Both the position numbers and the translations under genes were made by a program. The notes under the pieces are model-generated. The model was not told where the DNA came from. It saw only the letters and a program-made list of their open reading frames with translations, and made no database searches. DNA of 64,000 nucleotides from Ancistrus triradiatus. Lineage: Eukaryota; Chordata; Actinopteri; Siluriformes; Loricariidae. The stretch is from positions 248,001-312,000 of the forward strand of contig JAJAGP010000251.1 in NCBI GenBank assembly GCA_025084515.1, written 5' to 3'. Positions 43,000 to 55,700 of this stretch are shown piece after piece (position 1 is the first letter of the stretch; each line of letters begins with the position of its first letter).

Positions 43000-44558
43000 C
43001 AGTTGTGCTTTAAAGTTTTTGTGAACCCCCCCTTATAATTTTCTGTATTTTTTCTGCATAAATGTGACCTAAAACTTCATCAGATTTTCACACAAGTCCT
43101 AAAAAGTAGATAAAGAGACCCAGTTAACAACATGAGACAAAAATATTATACTTGGTCATTTATTTATTGAGGAAAATAATCCAATTTACATATTAGTGAG
43201 TGGCAGCCCCCCCCGTGCAGCAATAACTGCAACTAAAAACGTTTCCTGTAACTGTTGATCAGTCCCTGCACACCGACTTGGAGGAATTTTAGCCCATTGC
43301 TCCACACAGAACCAGCTTCATCTCTGGGATGTTGGTTTGGTTTTTCTTCTCACATTAACTGCTCACTTCATGTCCTTTTCACAACAATTCGATTGGATTA
43401 AGGTCAGGTCTTTGATTTGGCCATTCCAAAACATTAACTTTATTTTTCTTTAACCATTCTTTGGTAGAACTTGCTGAGGGTCGTTGTCTGACCCACCTTC
43501 TCTTAAGATTCAGCTCATGTCCTGACATTTTCTTTTAGAATTCTCTGATATAATTCAGAATTCTTTGTTCCATCAACGATGGCAAGACGTCCTGGCCCAG
43601 ATGCAGCAAAACAGGCTCAAACCATGACACTACCACCACCACGTTTCACAGATGGGATAAGGTTCTTATTCTGGAAAGCAGTGTTTTCCTTTCTCCAAAC
43701 ATAACACTTTTTTTAACTGAAAAGTTCTATTTTGGTCTCATCCATCCACAAAACATTCTTCCAGTATCTTTCTGACTTGTCCACGTGATCTTTAGCAAAC
43801 TGCAGACGAGCAGCAATGTTCTTTTTGAAGAGCTGTGGCTTTCTCCTTGCAACCCTGCCATGCACACCATTTTTGTTCAGTGTTCTTCTGATGGTGGACT
43901 CATGAACATTAACGTTAGCCAATGTGAGAGAGGCCTTCAGTTGCTTAGAAGTTACCCTGGGGTCCTTTGTGACCTCATCAACTATTACACACCTTGCTCT
44001 TGGAGTGACCTTTTTTGGTCAACCACTCCTGGGGAGGGGAACAATGGTCTTGAATTTCCTCCATTTGTACACAATCTGTCTGACTGTGGATTGGTGGAGT
44101 CCAAACTCTTTAGAGATGGTTTTGTAACCTTTTCCTGCCCGATGAGCATCGGTCTTCAGAAATCTCCTTTGTTCATGCCATGATACACTTCCACAAACGT
44201 CTGTTCTGAAGAGCAGACTTTGATAGATCCCTGTCCTTTAAATAAAACAGGGTGCCCACCAACACTGATTGTCATCCCACTGATTGAAAACCACTGACTA
44301 CTCTAATTTCATTCACCTTCAAATTAACTGCTAATCCTAGAGGTTCACATAGTTTTGGCTACTCACTAATATGTAATATTGGATATTTTCCTCAATAAAT
44401 AACTGACCAAGTATAATATTTTTGTCTCATTTGTTTTAACTGGGTTCCTCTTTATCTAACTTTCAGGACATGTGTGAATATCTGATGAAGTTTTAGGGTC
44501 ATATTTATGCAGAAATACAGAAAATTCTAAAGGGTTCTCAAACTTTCAAGCACCACTG
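43000..44558 (-). mobile_element. Tc1-A transposon copy 4, nearly full length
   Basis: Left end CAGTTGTGCTTTAAAG and right end CTTTCAAGCACCACTG followed by TA. At 1559 bp it is the most complete Tc1-A here. On the minus strand the transposase can be followed from the DNA-binding domain (about 44150) to the GlyHisThr-like C-terminus (43215), but in several frames. Confidence 0.92.
43713..43922 (-). pseudogene. Tc1-A transposase middle fragment with first catalytic Asp
   Basis: The frame reads MANVNVHESTIRRTLNKNGV (end of the second DNA-binding helix), then RVARRKPQLFKKNIAARLQF, AKDHVDKSERYWKNVLWMDE and TKIELFS. WMDETKIELF corresponds to the usual WTDETKIELF, where D is the first catalytic residue. 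Flanking parts of the protein lie in other frames. Confidence 0.75.
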
Positions 44559-44560
44559 TA

Positions 44561-45603
44561 TAATACATACTGTATGCAAATCAAATTATGTTATTAATGT
44601 CTGTCTTTGTGGTATAAACAGAATGTGTTTATGAATGTATAGCCATAATTTTATGTTTGTAAATGTTTTTTTTTTTACTTGATATTGGACTGGTACATTG
44701 CTGCTCAGGACGAGAATTTGTAAGGAAACTATTTGCATTATGTCACAAGGTGACAGGTATTCATGATTATGTCCTATGCCAAATGAGAATAAACACATTT
44801 TGGACTACATCATACTACATGGGACATAGTACAGTATATGCTGGGGAAATATACAGTATACTGATGTGTCATTTTGAGCACAGTCATGTACTTGAGACAC
44901 ACTAGACACAGATAAGAATAATGGTCAGGGGTATGGTCAAGATTGGGCAAACAAAGGAAAACAGTAGCCATATATAAAGGTTTCATTGCAAACTGCAAAG
45001 GCAATGGGATTTATGAATCCTATGAAAGGAGTCATTCTTAATTAATCTGTGCAGGAAAGTGTGAAATTCCGTCATCTGAGTTATAATACAATTGGGTGCT
45101 GGTGGAAGAGCCTGAAAAACTTCGAGGAGTTTAAGAGCTTTGCAATGGATTTTACCCACTGTGCCTCAGCATTCTTTACAGATCCACACCACATCCAGCC
45201 TTATTTCCCAGCTCTTGCCTTTCAGTGAGAGATGTAAGCTCTTTGTGTTTAGGCAAGAGGTTGTTAAGAAGAAAGAGCACAAAGCATCAATACCTGTGCA
45301 AATCTGTTAGCTATTGTTTACTGAGCCTAACTGGTAACAATTATACACATCCTACAATGGATTGTCTCTTGGAGCGGAGTTCATGGCTTGCCTATTTTCA
45401 AAACATTTTTAGTTACCGTATAAATATGTATAAATATGTAAAAATATTATAATATAAATATGGTCTTTATTTTTGCTTGTATTATACCCTTGAATACTTT
45501 TTCAGCAGTAACAAAAAACAAAGCATTTTACACAATAGATTAGTTGTTGCTGTCTTTTCAAAGACAAATGACTTGTAATTTGTAATTGTAAATTACCTGT
45601 ACT
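44561..45603. other. Copine intron, one unexplained open stretch
   Basis: No repeat is recognised. At about 45055-45228 an open frame of 58 codons (VKFRHLSYNTIGCWWKSLKN onward) is bounded by CTGTGCAG and GTGAGA, so it could be mistaken for an exon. It does not match copine and I do not recognise it. Confidence 0.35.
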
Positions 45604-46571
45604 TATTACGGGTCACTCTTTGGCCGCTAGTGGACAGTATTTGCCCTACTTTGCGGCGCAAGCACCTGCAGTGCGATCGCGCGTGCGTCAGCCTTTACCG
45701 GGCTTTAATCTCTAAAATTTGCGACACCTGTGTTTCAGCCTATATGTGGTTCGCACGGTGTCGCAGCATTGATCTGTTGTGCGCTCTGGCAGCCCGACGC
45801 ACTCACGCGCCCACCCTGCCGCAGCTATTAACGGCAATCCGGACACTTGCTCTTCTGCTTTGTTTGTGCGTTTTTTGAGGGACAAAGGTACGTTCTGGGG
45901 ATGCCAAGATCTCCAGATGGGGACTACTAAGGGGTAGCACAAATAAGGTAGGGACCTAGATACGGTAGGAACAGATTTTGTTCATTTTACTTTTATTTTT
46001 TGTCGGGCTTCTCTGGCTGTTCTCAACCTCGCCCCGCTTTTCCCTCTCATGCCATCGCCCCTGCTCTTCTCTTTCGGGGGGATCGGGGGAATCGGACGCT
46101 CCCCTTGCGATCGCGCTCAGAAAGGGACGCTGAGCTTATTAAAAGTCTCGTCCCCTTTTTCGTTCCCGTGCCAGCCTCATGTTCCTAGAAGTTTAGGGAG
46201 AACCGTGAGACGGTCTTCGCGGACGTTCCGCTCGGACTCATGCTCCCATAGCTCAGGAAGAACTGTGAGTATCCTTCGCGGATTTCTCCGCGCAGGTATC
46301 CGACGCTTTGCGCATGCACAGACCTGCACGCCATTGGTGCAGCGGAGACACGTCGTAAGCGTAATAGTGAATAGGGGCGCTTTCTGCTTGTGACGTTCCC
46401 CATTCCTTTTCGTTTTATTTATTATCTTTTCTTTCGGTGAACTATATTTTGTTTTATTTATCATATTTTGGTTCACCATTTTCATCTGGACTTAACTACA
46501 TTTGGGTCCCAAACCCTTGTTCTTTTGTTTTCACGGTTCGTCATTCGTTTTTAATATGGCAAACCGTAACA
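45604..46571 (+). mobile_element. Solo LTR-X (968 bp) with GTACT target duplication
   Basis: Starts TATTACGGGTCAC and ends GGCAAACCGTAACA; TATTACGG and CCGTAACA are inverted apart from one base. GTACT flanks both sides (45599-45603 and 46572-46576). Its last ~560 bases match both LTRs of the element at 38060-40602 (for example CATTTGGGTCCCAAACCC and TTTTCACGGTTCGTCA). GC is far above the surrounding intron. It formed by recombination between two LTRs, deleting the inside. Confidence 0.85.
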
Positions 46572-46789
46572 GTACTTGCACTTCTTTTATTATGTTTGTA
46601 GCCATTTTTCTCTTTGGGGTTTGGTAAACCGACTTTGGTCCACAGTCTTTTGCTCAATATTGGTAATACAAACTCTACAGAAAACAAATTTGAAACATAT
46701 ATTGTGAAAAAAACATGTATTTTTTTCACATTTTAAGCCTACTTGAACTGGCCACAGAGGCTCTGGCACCTGGAGAATGTACTGCACCG

Positions 46790-46995
46790 AGGTAAGTGTG
46801 CCCTGGATGGGATGCCAGTCAATCATAGGGCCGGGTATGGGTTTTGTTTGTATCTTTGACCAGCCTCTCCTCTTTCACACAGGTCCAATCATATCTCTGT
46901 GTGATATGTGACCTGGCTAGAAGGCACTAGTATGACTTGAGCCTGGGTTCCTGTGATGGCGGGCTAGCATATTGGACCGCTGCACTGGCGAGTAA
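46790..46995 (-). repeat. Dispersed SINE-like repeat, reversed, with tRNA-like head
   Basis: CCCTGGATGGGATGCCAGTC belongs to the tail side and GCCTGGGTTCCTGTGATGG with GGACCGCTGCACTGGC to the tRNA-like head, in reverse order, as expected for a minus-strand copy. Heavily worn. Confidence 0.4.
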
Positions 46996-47070
46996 AGGAA
47001 TATAGCTTTATAAATAAAACAAACAAAAAAGTCCCTATAGAAATGATTGTAGGAGACTTTAAAGGCTTCA

Positions 47071-48038
47071 CACACTGACCATAAAATTAGAACCACTCAC
47101 AGATAGTGAGTGCATAACATTAGGAACCTTCGCACAGGAGTTTTATAGTTCTTAGAAAGTGGCCCCTTTCTCATGCGTTTGCACCTCAGAAACTGGGAAA
47201 AATTGTAGTTCTAAGAACGCCGTGTATTGGGACTATTTTAGCTCCCACTTCAAGGTAGGGTCTTGTCCCAGAGCATATAGGAACCCTGAGAGAAGCAAGT
47301 ATGCAGTGATTGGTCCAGACGCAATATACTTGTACACCATTAGCCAAATAAACAACAGATCCACTTCCACTTAAAATGGAAAAAAACACAGACAAATGAA
47401 CCGAGAGTGAAGTTCAGGCTTTATTGTGATGGAGGAGGTACAACACAATTTTGAGTCGTCTAAGCAAAATTCACGTGGCCTACATCACTTCAGCGTCATG
47501 CAGTGTTCCAACTGGCATTGCAAATGAAAACCAAAAAAAGGCCCTAGAATGAATGTAGTTCTCGGGAAAGCTCCGTGTAGTAAATTTGTCCCTAGAAATG
47601 TTGGGTGCAAAACATTGACAGTGACATTCATGTGGATACTGAGATGTGATAACTACCTAAATATTGATCCAAAGTACACTCCTTCATGGCAACAGCATTA
47701 CCTCATGACATTGGCCTCTTTCAACAGGGTAATGCAACCTGCCACACTGCAGTAATTGTTTGAGGAACATGATGTTGACTTGGACTCAAAATTTCCCAGC
47801 TCTCAATCAGATCAAGCACCTGTGATTTGCTGGACAAACAAGTCTGATCCACAGACGGCCAACTTTGAAAACTTACACTTTATAAAGGATCTACTGCTAA
47901 AGTCTTGGTGCACGAAATACCACATGACACCTTCAGAGGTCTTGTGGAGTCCATGCCTTAATGGGTCAAAGCCTTGGTGGGATGGGCACCTACGCAGTAT
48001 TAGGCAGGTGGTATTAATGTTATGGCTGATCAGCTTAT
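47071..48038 (+). mobile_element. Tc1-B transposon with an unknown insert
   Basis: Left end CACACTGACCATAAAATTAG, right end GGTATTAATGTTATGGCTGA then TCAG; the two are inverted. The right part (47620-48038) reads in order through CTTCATGGCAACAGCATTAC, GGGTAATGCAACCTGCCACA (the catalytic Asp codon of QDNAPCH is lost), and ATCAGATCAAGCACCTGTGA (the PIE/HLW region), to the end. The DNA-binding part is replaced by about 47135-47610, whose ends both carry TAGTTC(T/C)-type words and which I could not identify. Confidence 0.75.
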
Positions 48039-48631
48039 GTGACAGATACGCTACATAGACACCAGTTCTAATCGCTGGGTTTGGTCAGCTTTTGTTGTGA
48101 AGTCAAAATGTCTATAAGTAACAATGATTTAGCCGTAGGCAACACAAGCTCATTAAAACAGGCCACTGAGTTCTTAAGCACATAGCTCTTACAAATGTAC
48201 TTACACCAGAGCTTCAAAATGCCTCTGGAAGCAAGACAACTTCATAACAAGCACAGGACGAAGCTTACCCCAAACTTAATGGGTTTTATTTTCATTTAAA
48301 ATATGTAGCAGATGTAACAATCTTACAAGGTACAATCCAAGCAGTTAAGAATTACAGGGCTTGCTGAAGTTACCCAACCATGGCAACTTCGTAGGGCTGG
48401 GACATGAAAATTCAATGTGCTGGTTAACAGTTCAGTACCATAACTGCTGCAACTTTGGTTGGACACACTGCTGACACCACTCAGCCTAACACATCATATG
48501 AGTAGTGCTTTATGTTAAATAAACCATAGGATATGTGTAACAAAACTGGTATTTCATATGCTAAACATTGTAGCCAGCATTGTGATACATTATTACAGAT
48601 GCGTCCCTTCTCCTGCGCTGGTGAAATCAGT

Positions 48632-48798
48632 CTGCAATTTACATCAGAGGTACACTTCAATTATGAGAGACAAAATGAGAGAAAAAAAATCCAGGAAATC
48701 ACATTGTAGGATTTTTTATTTTTTTAGATCACTCTCATCTTTCTAAGTAGGAGAACTTGCACAATCAGTGGCTGACTAAATACTTTTTTGCCCCACTG
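48632..48798 (+). mobile_element. Tc1-H deletion derivative (MITE-like)
   Basis: Sub-terminal left sequence (GGTACACTTCAATTATGAG to CACATTGTAGG) joins straight to the right arm (CTTTCTAAGTAGGAGAACTTG to TTTTTTGCCCCACTG), followed by TA. The transposase is entirely gone. A near-complete copy of the same family lies at 55828. Confidence 0.8.
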
Positions 48799-48800
48799 TA

Positions 48801-49468
48801 TGTTATGGCCTAATTGTATATACACTATCAGTGTCTTGGTGCACCTGACAGTGTATGGGTAGCCTAGAGATGAATAATTCCATATTTCACTATCATGAAT
48901 ATCTGCAGGGAACAGACTTAAGCATGACAGGTCCCTGAAGATTTTTACGATAAATTAAGTGTCAATTTAAGTATTGTGATTTTATTAAAAAAACATTAGT
49001 GGATCATCTTGAAGGTGCATTTGTGCATTCCAAATAGCAACTAAATTGATAATATTAATATATAATTATAAAATATGAAGAACAATTATATGACTCCTTT
49101 TTTATACACAAGGTTATTTTTATTTTCTATCTAGATCTACATTTAAGTTCTATCTATTCTATTAAAATAGAAACAATTTGTGGAGCATAAAAATAATATC
49201 ATTGTGCCTCATTCTGTGAATTTCTACAGTTTTATGAAAATTCAATTATTCACTTTGATAGAAGTGCTGAGTTTAATAACTGATTTTTTAATAACTGCTT
49301 TTTTTAGTTAAAATGCTAACACCGCAGGTGTTCCTGTTATTGCCACCTCAGGAGTTAGTGGATCTGTTAAACTTGCATTAAGATTTGGTGCTAGTGGAAG
49401 GGCAGAAGTATCAGCCATTACATAATCTCCATCTTGGTTCTCTTCTCCTTAGTAGTTTTCTGCAATTT
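48801..49468. other. Copine intron, no recognisable repeat
   Basis: AT-rich; nothing supported. Confidence 0.4.
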
Positions 49469-49741
49469 CAAGTGGTTCTCAAACTTTTTCTCCCTCCAAC
49501 ACATGCACACATCTTTTGAGTCCAACCCTCACTGAAAGTTATTTATACAATATACAACATAACATTGTAATTCATACAAATTGCAAAACTCATTATTGAA
49601 CAAAACAAAATAAAGTGACAACAGTGAAGTTATTACAAGTGACATGCATTGTGTATTTTAAAATTTCACAGTGTAATAGCTTTCATTTGTCCTGCTGTGC
49701 CCCCCTTGCAATAGCTCCTGCCCCCACTTTGAGAACCACTG
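49469..49741. mobile_element. hAT-type MITE (~273 bp)
   Basis: AGTGGTTCTCAAACTTTTTC at the left and CACTTTGAGAACCACTG at the right form an inverted pair typical of hAT elements. No coding capacity. No clear 8-bp target duplication. Confidence 0.7.
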
Positions 49742-50104
49742 TCTTGGGATACTAGATCTATGGCATGGGTAGCGCAGTTTGTCTTAGCTAAACCTTTAGG
49801 TTTAGAGCCTCACACTAGAGTTGCTAATGGGCAAGTCGAGAGTATGTAACAGAATTATGGATATGAATGCTATCGCTCACTGCACATGGTTAGGGTGATT
49901 ATGTCTAGGCAGCAGCATCAGAGGGGGCAGATACAGTGTTCTAGCTATCATGCAGGACCTTGCAGTTAAGGGAAGAGTTACTGAAAAGTAGGCCTTCCAT
50001 CTGGGTAGTTTTAAAACAGTTACCTTCTTCTTTTTACAAATTTCAGATATTATATGTTAGTGTTTTATTTATTTATTTGTTTATTATTTAACGTTACTCA
50101 CATT

Positions 50105-50245
50105 TAATCTAGTCATAAACACTCACACTGTGCCAGTTTAGCGTAAATCAATTAACCTAATGCATGTCTTTGGACTGTGGGAAGAAACCAGAGCACCCAG
50201 AGAAAATCCATGCAGATGTGGAGAGTACATGCAGACTCCACACAA
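50105..50245 (-). repeat. Dispersed SINE-like repeat, reversed
   Basis: AATGCATGTCTTTGGACTGT, GGGAAGAAACCAGAGCACCC and GCAGACTCCACACAA are the reverse form of the repeat at 40822. Confidence 0.8.
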
Positions 50246-50538
50246 GTGGAGTGCGAGATCGAGATAGAACAGGAGATGCTGGAGCTGTGCTACCATTATA
50301 TGTTAGTGAACCTTTGCTTGCCTTTATTTGAACTTGCATACTTAATGCACGTCCGTTGTCATTGCATTTAGTGGCATAGATTTAGAGGCATTGAGATAAG
50401 TTTTGAAATGCTTACTGATAGAGATCTGTTAAGCACAGTTCTGTACAGTGTAAGATGATTCTGCAGACTGTGCAAGTACAAGGTTCATTTAACAGCAAAA
50501 TATTTCAGAATGACGGAAATGAGCACTCATTACTCATT

Positions 50539-50733
50539 GGGACTGTGGTAGCCTAGCGGTTAAGATACTGGACTATGGACGAGAAGGTCCAGGGTTCAAA
50601 TCCCACCACTGCTAAGCTGCCACTGTTGGGTCCTTGAGCAAGGCCCTTAACCCACAATTGCTTGGATTGTAAGACTGTATCAATTGTAAGTCGCTCTGGA
50701 TAAGGGCGTCTGCTAAATGCTGTAAATGTAAAT
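50539..50733 (+). mobile_element. tRNA-derived SINE with L2 3' tail
   Basis: The head (about 50546-50615) has an A box, TAGCCTAGCGGTTAAG, and a B box, GGTTCAAATCC, giving an internal RNA polymerase III promoter. A body (CCTTGAGCAAGGCCCTTAAC) follows, then GTAAGTCGCTCTGGATAAGG and TAAATGCTGTAAATG. That tail is the same as the L2 tail at 5550-5611, so L2 reverse transcriptase would recognise it. It is not a functional tRNA gene because the acceptor and anticodon arms do not fold as such. Confidence 0.9.
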
Positions 50734-51725
50734 TACTCCTATGCAGCAATGATTAGCACAATTTGCGTCAAAGCTTTTCATGAACAGATTATACAAGTAG
50801 CACATGTGCTTTAATCAAATTATTGAAGTGAGACACTGTCATTCCTAGCCCCTCATGCAATGGAAACTCTCTGCTTTGCAAACACTAAAGCAAGATCCAA
50901 AGTGAAGTTGTCAGTCAAGGTACAACTTGTCTCAGTTAATCCTTGTAAAGATTATGAGCGGCTGTTTGAAAAATAGTCTTTCAGATTAAACCTGAATTTG
51001 GCACTCCCGAAGAAGTTCTTTAATGCCTATTTACTGTGACCTGCCTTGTGTTGTGTTTATAATGGGTATAATCCAGAAAATATGCCTAAAAGATTTAGTC
51101 GTCTAAGTTTCACATGATCAGTCATTCGCTTTTATTTAATTCTGGTCTAAACTGAATGGCACTGTTTCAGACGGTCCAGTCGTCTGTGATTGCATTGCTT
51201 ATCTCAGTAAAACAAGGATGTTTATTTTAAATCCCACAGGCTGAAATCAGCCATTCTGTTCTATCACGTTTAGCATAGCAAAAAGTGTAACAGCCGTAAC
51301 TGTTTTAATCAGTCAAAACTTTTTTAAACGAATCAGTTTTTGTCTTGCATATCCATAAAGCAATTTGATCAAATTTAATTTAAAAAAGAATCTTGTATAA
51401 GTCACAGTGGCATTACAGTATGTCATGAATGGAGTGCCATTCTATTGCACCCATTCACTCACCTACAAGGGGCAAAAAGTAAGTTTCTAATATATTCCCA
51501 ATACACATTCAGGATATGCTTAGTTTCTGTTTTGACTGGACAGAATTAGATTACTAATACAATACCATTCAAAACTTTAGTATAGCAAAGAAGTCTCTAT
51601 ATTTTTAAAGTATTCATACTTTTTAAAACTGTGGCTCATTTAAATGAATCAGAAATTATAGTCAATAGAGTACAATTACTTACTGTTTTTATGTCATATA
51701 ACAATTCAATTTATCAAACTTTCTA
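50734..51725. other. Copine intron, no clear repeat
   Basis: Near 51430-51475 faint words (GGAGTGCCATTCTATTGCAC) resemble the dispersed SINE-like repeat but are too worn to call. Confidence 0.35.
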
Positions 51726-52754
51726 TACTCAGTGACAAAAAAGTAATGCACCAACATACAAATCTGATTACTGCAAAACTCTGCATGCATTTATGTCTCA
51801 AGCAGATATGTGAATGATTAGAGGTGTGGTCTGATTAGACATTGGATCTTGCCACAAGAGGAAGTAAAAGTGCTTCCCATGCTGCCCTATCAGAATGGTA
51901 CTCAGAGGCTACTTTTGGTAATTTACCTCTTGCTGAGAGATCGTCGACTGCCTGACATGTCTCTACGTCACACACTCGAAGACATCTGCACAGTTGACAG
52001 AGTTTGAGGGGGTGCATCATTGGACTGAGAGAGGCAGGATGGTCGTTCTGATGAACTGTCCACCACCTAGGCCGTTCTGACCCAGCCATTGGAGGTGTTG
52101 GGAGCAGTGGTTCCATGAGGGCATGCACACATGGTGTACAGGCTCTGGACAGCCCAGATGGACCACCAGTAGAGAGGATTGATTGATTTGCTGACAAGCA
52201 TGAACAGCTCCTACAGTTTCATTGTTCATCATCGAGACACATGTGGCACCTTCACTACACATCCCTGTCTCTGCACGGACCATTTTCAGGTGCTTAGCAG
52301 AAGGAAATTTGTTATCACGGTACCCATTCGTGCCATTGATAGCCAGCCATATCGTCTTTAGTGATGAATCCAGGTTCTCTGTGGGATCTGACAATAGTTG
52401 GATTCGAGTATGGAGGCCTTGTGATGAGCACTTCAATCCTGCCTTTTTTGTGAAGCAACACACTGCCCCAACTGCTGGTCTGATGGATGAGGATCTGCAG
52501 GGGCAGCTGCAATATCAAACAGAACCTGTTTGCTTCCAATGTATCTCATCTTGTATCCAGGCTAGAGATGTCCTAACAGGATAACTAGACCCTCCTTTCA
52601 ATTGTACAGTTTAACCCTGATAAACTTATCCTTCTGCTTTTATATTATAACCACTTATATATTGTATATCATCATTACATTCACACATATAAAGTTTCCG
52701 TTCAATTCCAACAACTCCTTCTTGGTGCGCTTTTTTTTTTGTCAGTAAGTGTAT
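51726..52754 (+). mobile_element. Tc1-J transposon, broken
   Basis: The left end CTCAGTGACAAAAAAGTAAT pairs with the right end TTTTTTTTTTGTCAGTAAGT. The plus strand gives SDESRFSVGSDNSWIRVWRP, where SDES holds the first catalytic Asp, then NPAFFVKQHTAPTAGLM (52350-52487). The second catalytic Asp and the Glu-containing tail are absent: the coding part falls off after 52490. The DNA-binding half (51830-52330) is in several frames. Confidence 0.75.
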
Positions 52755-55700
52755 ATCATCAAGGTGCTCAGGTGCTACAGGAGAAATTTGCAAGATTAAC
52801 ACACCTGGGTTCAGTTCTGGTGCCATCTGGCTGGGCGAGGAGTCACACAGATATATATTTGTCCATGGCATGGTAGGCTGGATGGGGATGCCTTTTAGCA
52901 TCCAATGCCAATGTCCTTTTTTTTTTACATATTAAACCTGTGCTTTTATTTGCCATTTTCAAATATGAGTTTTCTTTTAACCATGCCTGTAAGACTGCAG
53001 TATTTTTGAGTTGTTGTTTCTGTTGCATGACACTGATACAGTACCTCTAGAAAATATTCACACTTATTTGAAATAGTGGTGAGCAGCAATGGACTGCAAG
53101 TGAATCCACAGATTCAGAATTAGGGCAGAGCTCTGAATTTAACCTTCCTATCCTCAAGTCCCATCCAGTCCTTCCACACTTGAGCTCTTATTCTAAAATC
53201 AGTGATTTAAATACATATTAGTCATTTGCAGCATTGATAATGTATTTTAACTATATGTTTAAATCAATACAATTTTATATTTCAAAAAGCAAGACATTTC
53301 TTATTAATTCCAAACTTTAAATTAAGATGTAAATCCTACTAAACAAAATGACATGGTATGACAAGTGTGCTGTAATGACACTATGGCTAATCAGATTTTC
53401 TTTATAGATGATATCCTGAATAACTAAGTATACTAAGTTTAATGCATCATTTCCTGTGTCCAAATTCTGCAGCATAAATACCAGCATCACTTTTTATCCA
53501 AATGAGCAAATATACAAACCTCCCCAGATCCCAGACCACAGATTACTGAGAGGACAACATAAGCTTGTTGTAGGATATCTCAGTAACCAGCTGGGAAAGC
53601 ATTATGTGATCCAGCATTTTATTGTAATGTTGCATTATTTCCTATGAGTTAATGTTGTGAGTCATATTGTATGACAAACATGACCAGAAACAAAATTGCA
53701 CTTTTTGGTTCTGGTCTAAGCTCTACCTCATTCTGGATGTTTCCAACACAGAATGCAAAATTAACTCCACAAATACTGCACAACCTATTAGGTGCAGAAG
53801 TGCCTTCACATATCACATCCTCATTTTAAATCAGGCTTGCTCATACAAAATTAGATGCTGAAGTGCACCTGGTGCTGAAGGGTAAAAAATGCTTTGTAAA
53901 TGGTGATGGTGTGGAACACACATAATAGTTCATCACATTTCTAGCCTTTCTAGCCTCACTTTCATGTGTAATCAGTATGTAAAAATATGCTTCCCTATCC
54001 ATTATGACTCTGGATTTTTTAGCATACTTTGTTAAAGCCTTGTTTGATCTGCAGTTGACCAAGCAGAGGTCTTTGGTTTGGATTAGAGGGTAATCTGACT
54101 TTAAAAGCAAAGCTGATCAAATGCAAGATGAGACCATTTGTTTGCTGGGTTTTAGCTGTGTGTCCAAATGTATTCTGACTCAAAATATCGTTACATATCT
54201 TAACAATATATACAACAGTAATATGCACAGTACAGTATGCACATTACTGTGGAACTGGAACAGGAACTTTTATACATGAATTACCAATTAAAATGCTACC
54301 TACAGTTCCTGGCCAGGTGCTGAACTGCTGCTGCTGTTGTATCCTACTTTTGCAGTTCCTGGAAAGCATGAGTCACTATTAATGAGTTGGCTCACTTGAT
54401 AGCAATTTTACCATGCTTAACTGACAATCCATGTAGAGTACACATTAGCAATCCAATAGACCATAAAGGTCTGGACTTTAATTTGCAAAATGGGCCTGGA
54501 CACAAGTTAACTAATTCAGCTTGCCTGTTTGTCCCACGTTCTAAACATTAAGAGGATATTTTTATCCTTGCAATGACAACTTAGATTAATGAGTGGTTCT
54601 GATGTCTGATCAGATGCTAATCAATTGGAAACGAGGTATGGGTAGGCATGAACATGGCTCTGCTGTGACTCATTGTCAATGGGGAGCAGTAAAAAACACA
54701 TTCGTAACATACAACCCAGTGCCCCTGTGGCATTTGTAACAAGGACTTAGATGAGGTATTTCGAATAGTTTCATCATCTGAGATTTTGGTGGATATAATG
54801 TGAATTAGTGCATGATCACAAACACCTTTGTTTCCCACTGGGCTCACTGTCTTCTCCTTTCCCACGATCCGTGGATATTTACAATGAAGCACTACCATTT
54901 TTTAATGTAATATTTTACTTGTGGGTGGTTTAATGTGCTTGTTGTATTATATTCTTTGACACTCACAATCACTTTAAAACTCTATGTTCTAACAGTCAGT
55001 AAACTTTATTAAGCATTTTTATGTCACCATCACCATTAACCTTGGAGTTACATATTATTTTAAACCTCTTGGTGAGTAAAAGTGAAATTTCAAAGTCAAA
55101 GTAGAAATCAATTACATTCCATTGCATCTTTGAATTCCTGTATTCTCTAAAGAACAATAGAGAATTGTTTACTCAGCAGCCAAGAGGCTTCCCTCAAAAA
55201 GGTTTGTTTTTTTATCTGGATCTTATAGCCATTGAAAATAATGGACAGTATACAGATATATTTGGACTCACATTTGGATTAGAGACTCAGTTGATAGAAA
55301 CTTTGTTGTGTTTAGAGAATTATTTGTGTAATTTTCTGATGTTTGTGTGTATGACTTTCCACTACTTATTTGTAACATGCTGTAAATGCTGTTTGAAATT
55401 GTATGTGCCTGTCCTATGGTAAATAGTACTCCTTTGTTTGTCCCCGCACTACCTGTATATTCTCTAACAAATACTGGGGAGGATTGTAACAGTACATTTG
55501 GCTACTGTATTTTCTGTAATTATTGTGAATTGTGTATTTATGTATCATTTGCACACAGTGTTCTTGTGAACATACTCTTTATATTTACATTACAGTAGCC
55601 TATGTAAGCATGATACTGTCTGGTCAGCATCCACTTCGGCAATCATCCTCTTTCACAGAACGTTATGCAGTTGCTAAATGGCGCATTTAGTCAGTTGCCC

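Noticed and set aside
49469..49741. 8-bp target duplication for the hAT MITE
   Set aside because: Flanking 8-mers differ, so only the inverted ends support the call.
50546..50615. Functional tRNA gene
   Set aside because: A and B boxes are present but the sequence continues into a SINE body with an L2 tail and lacks a proper acceptor stem.
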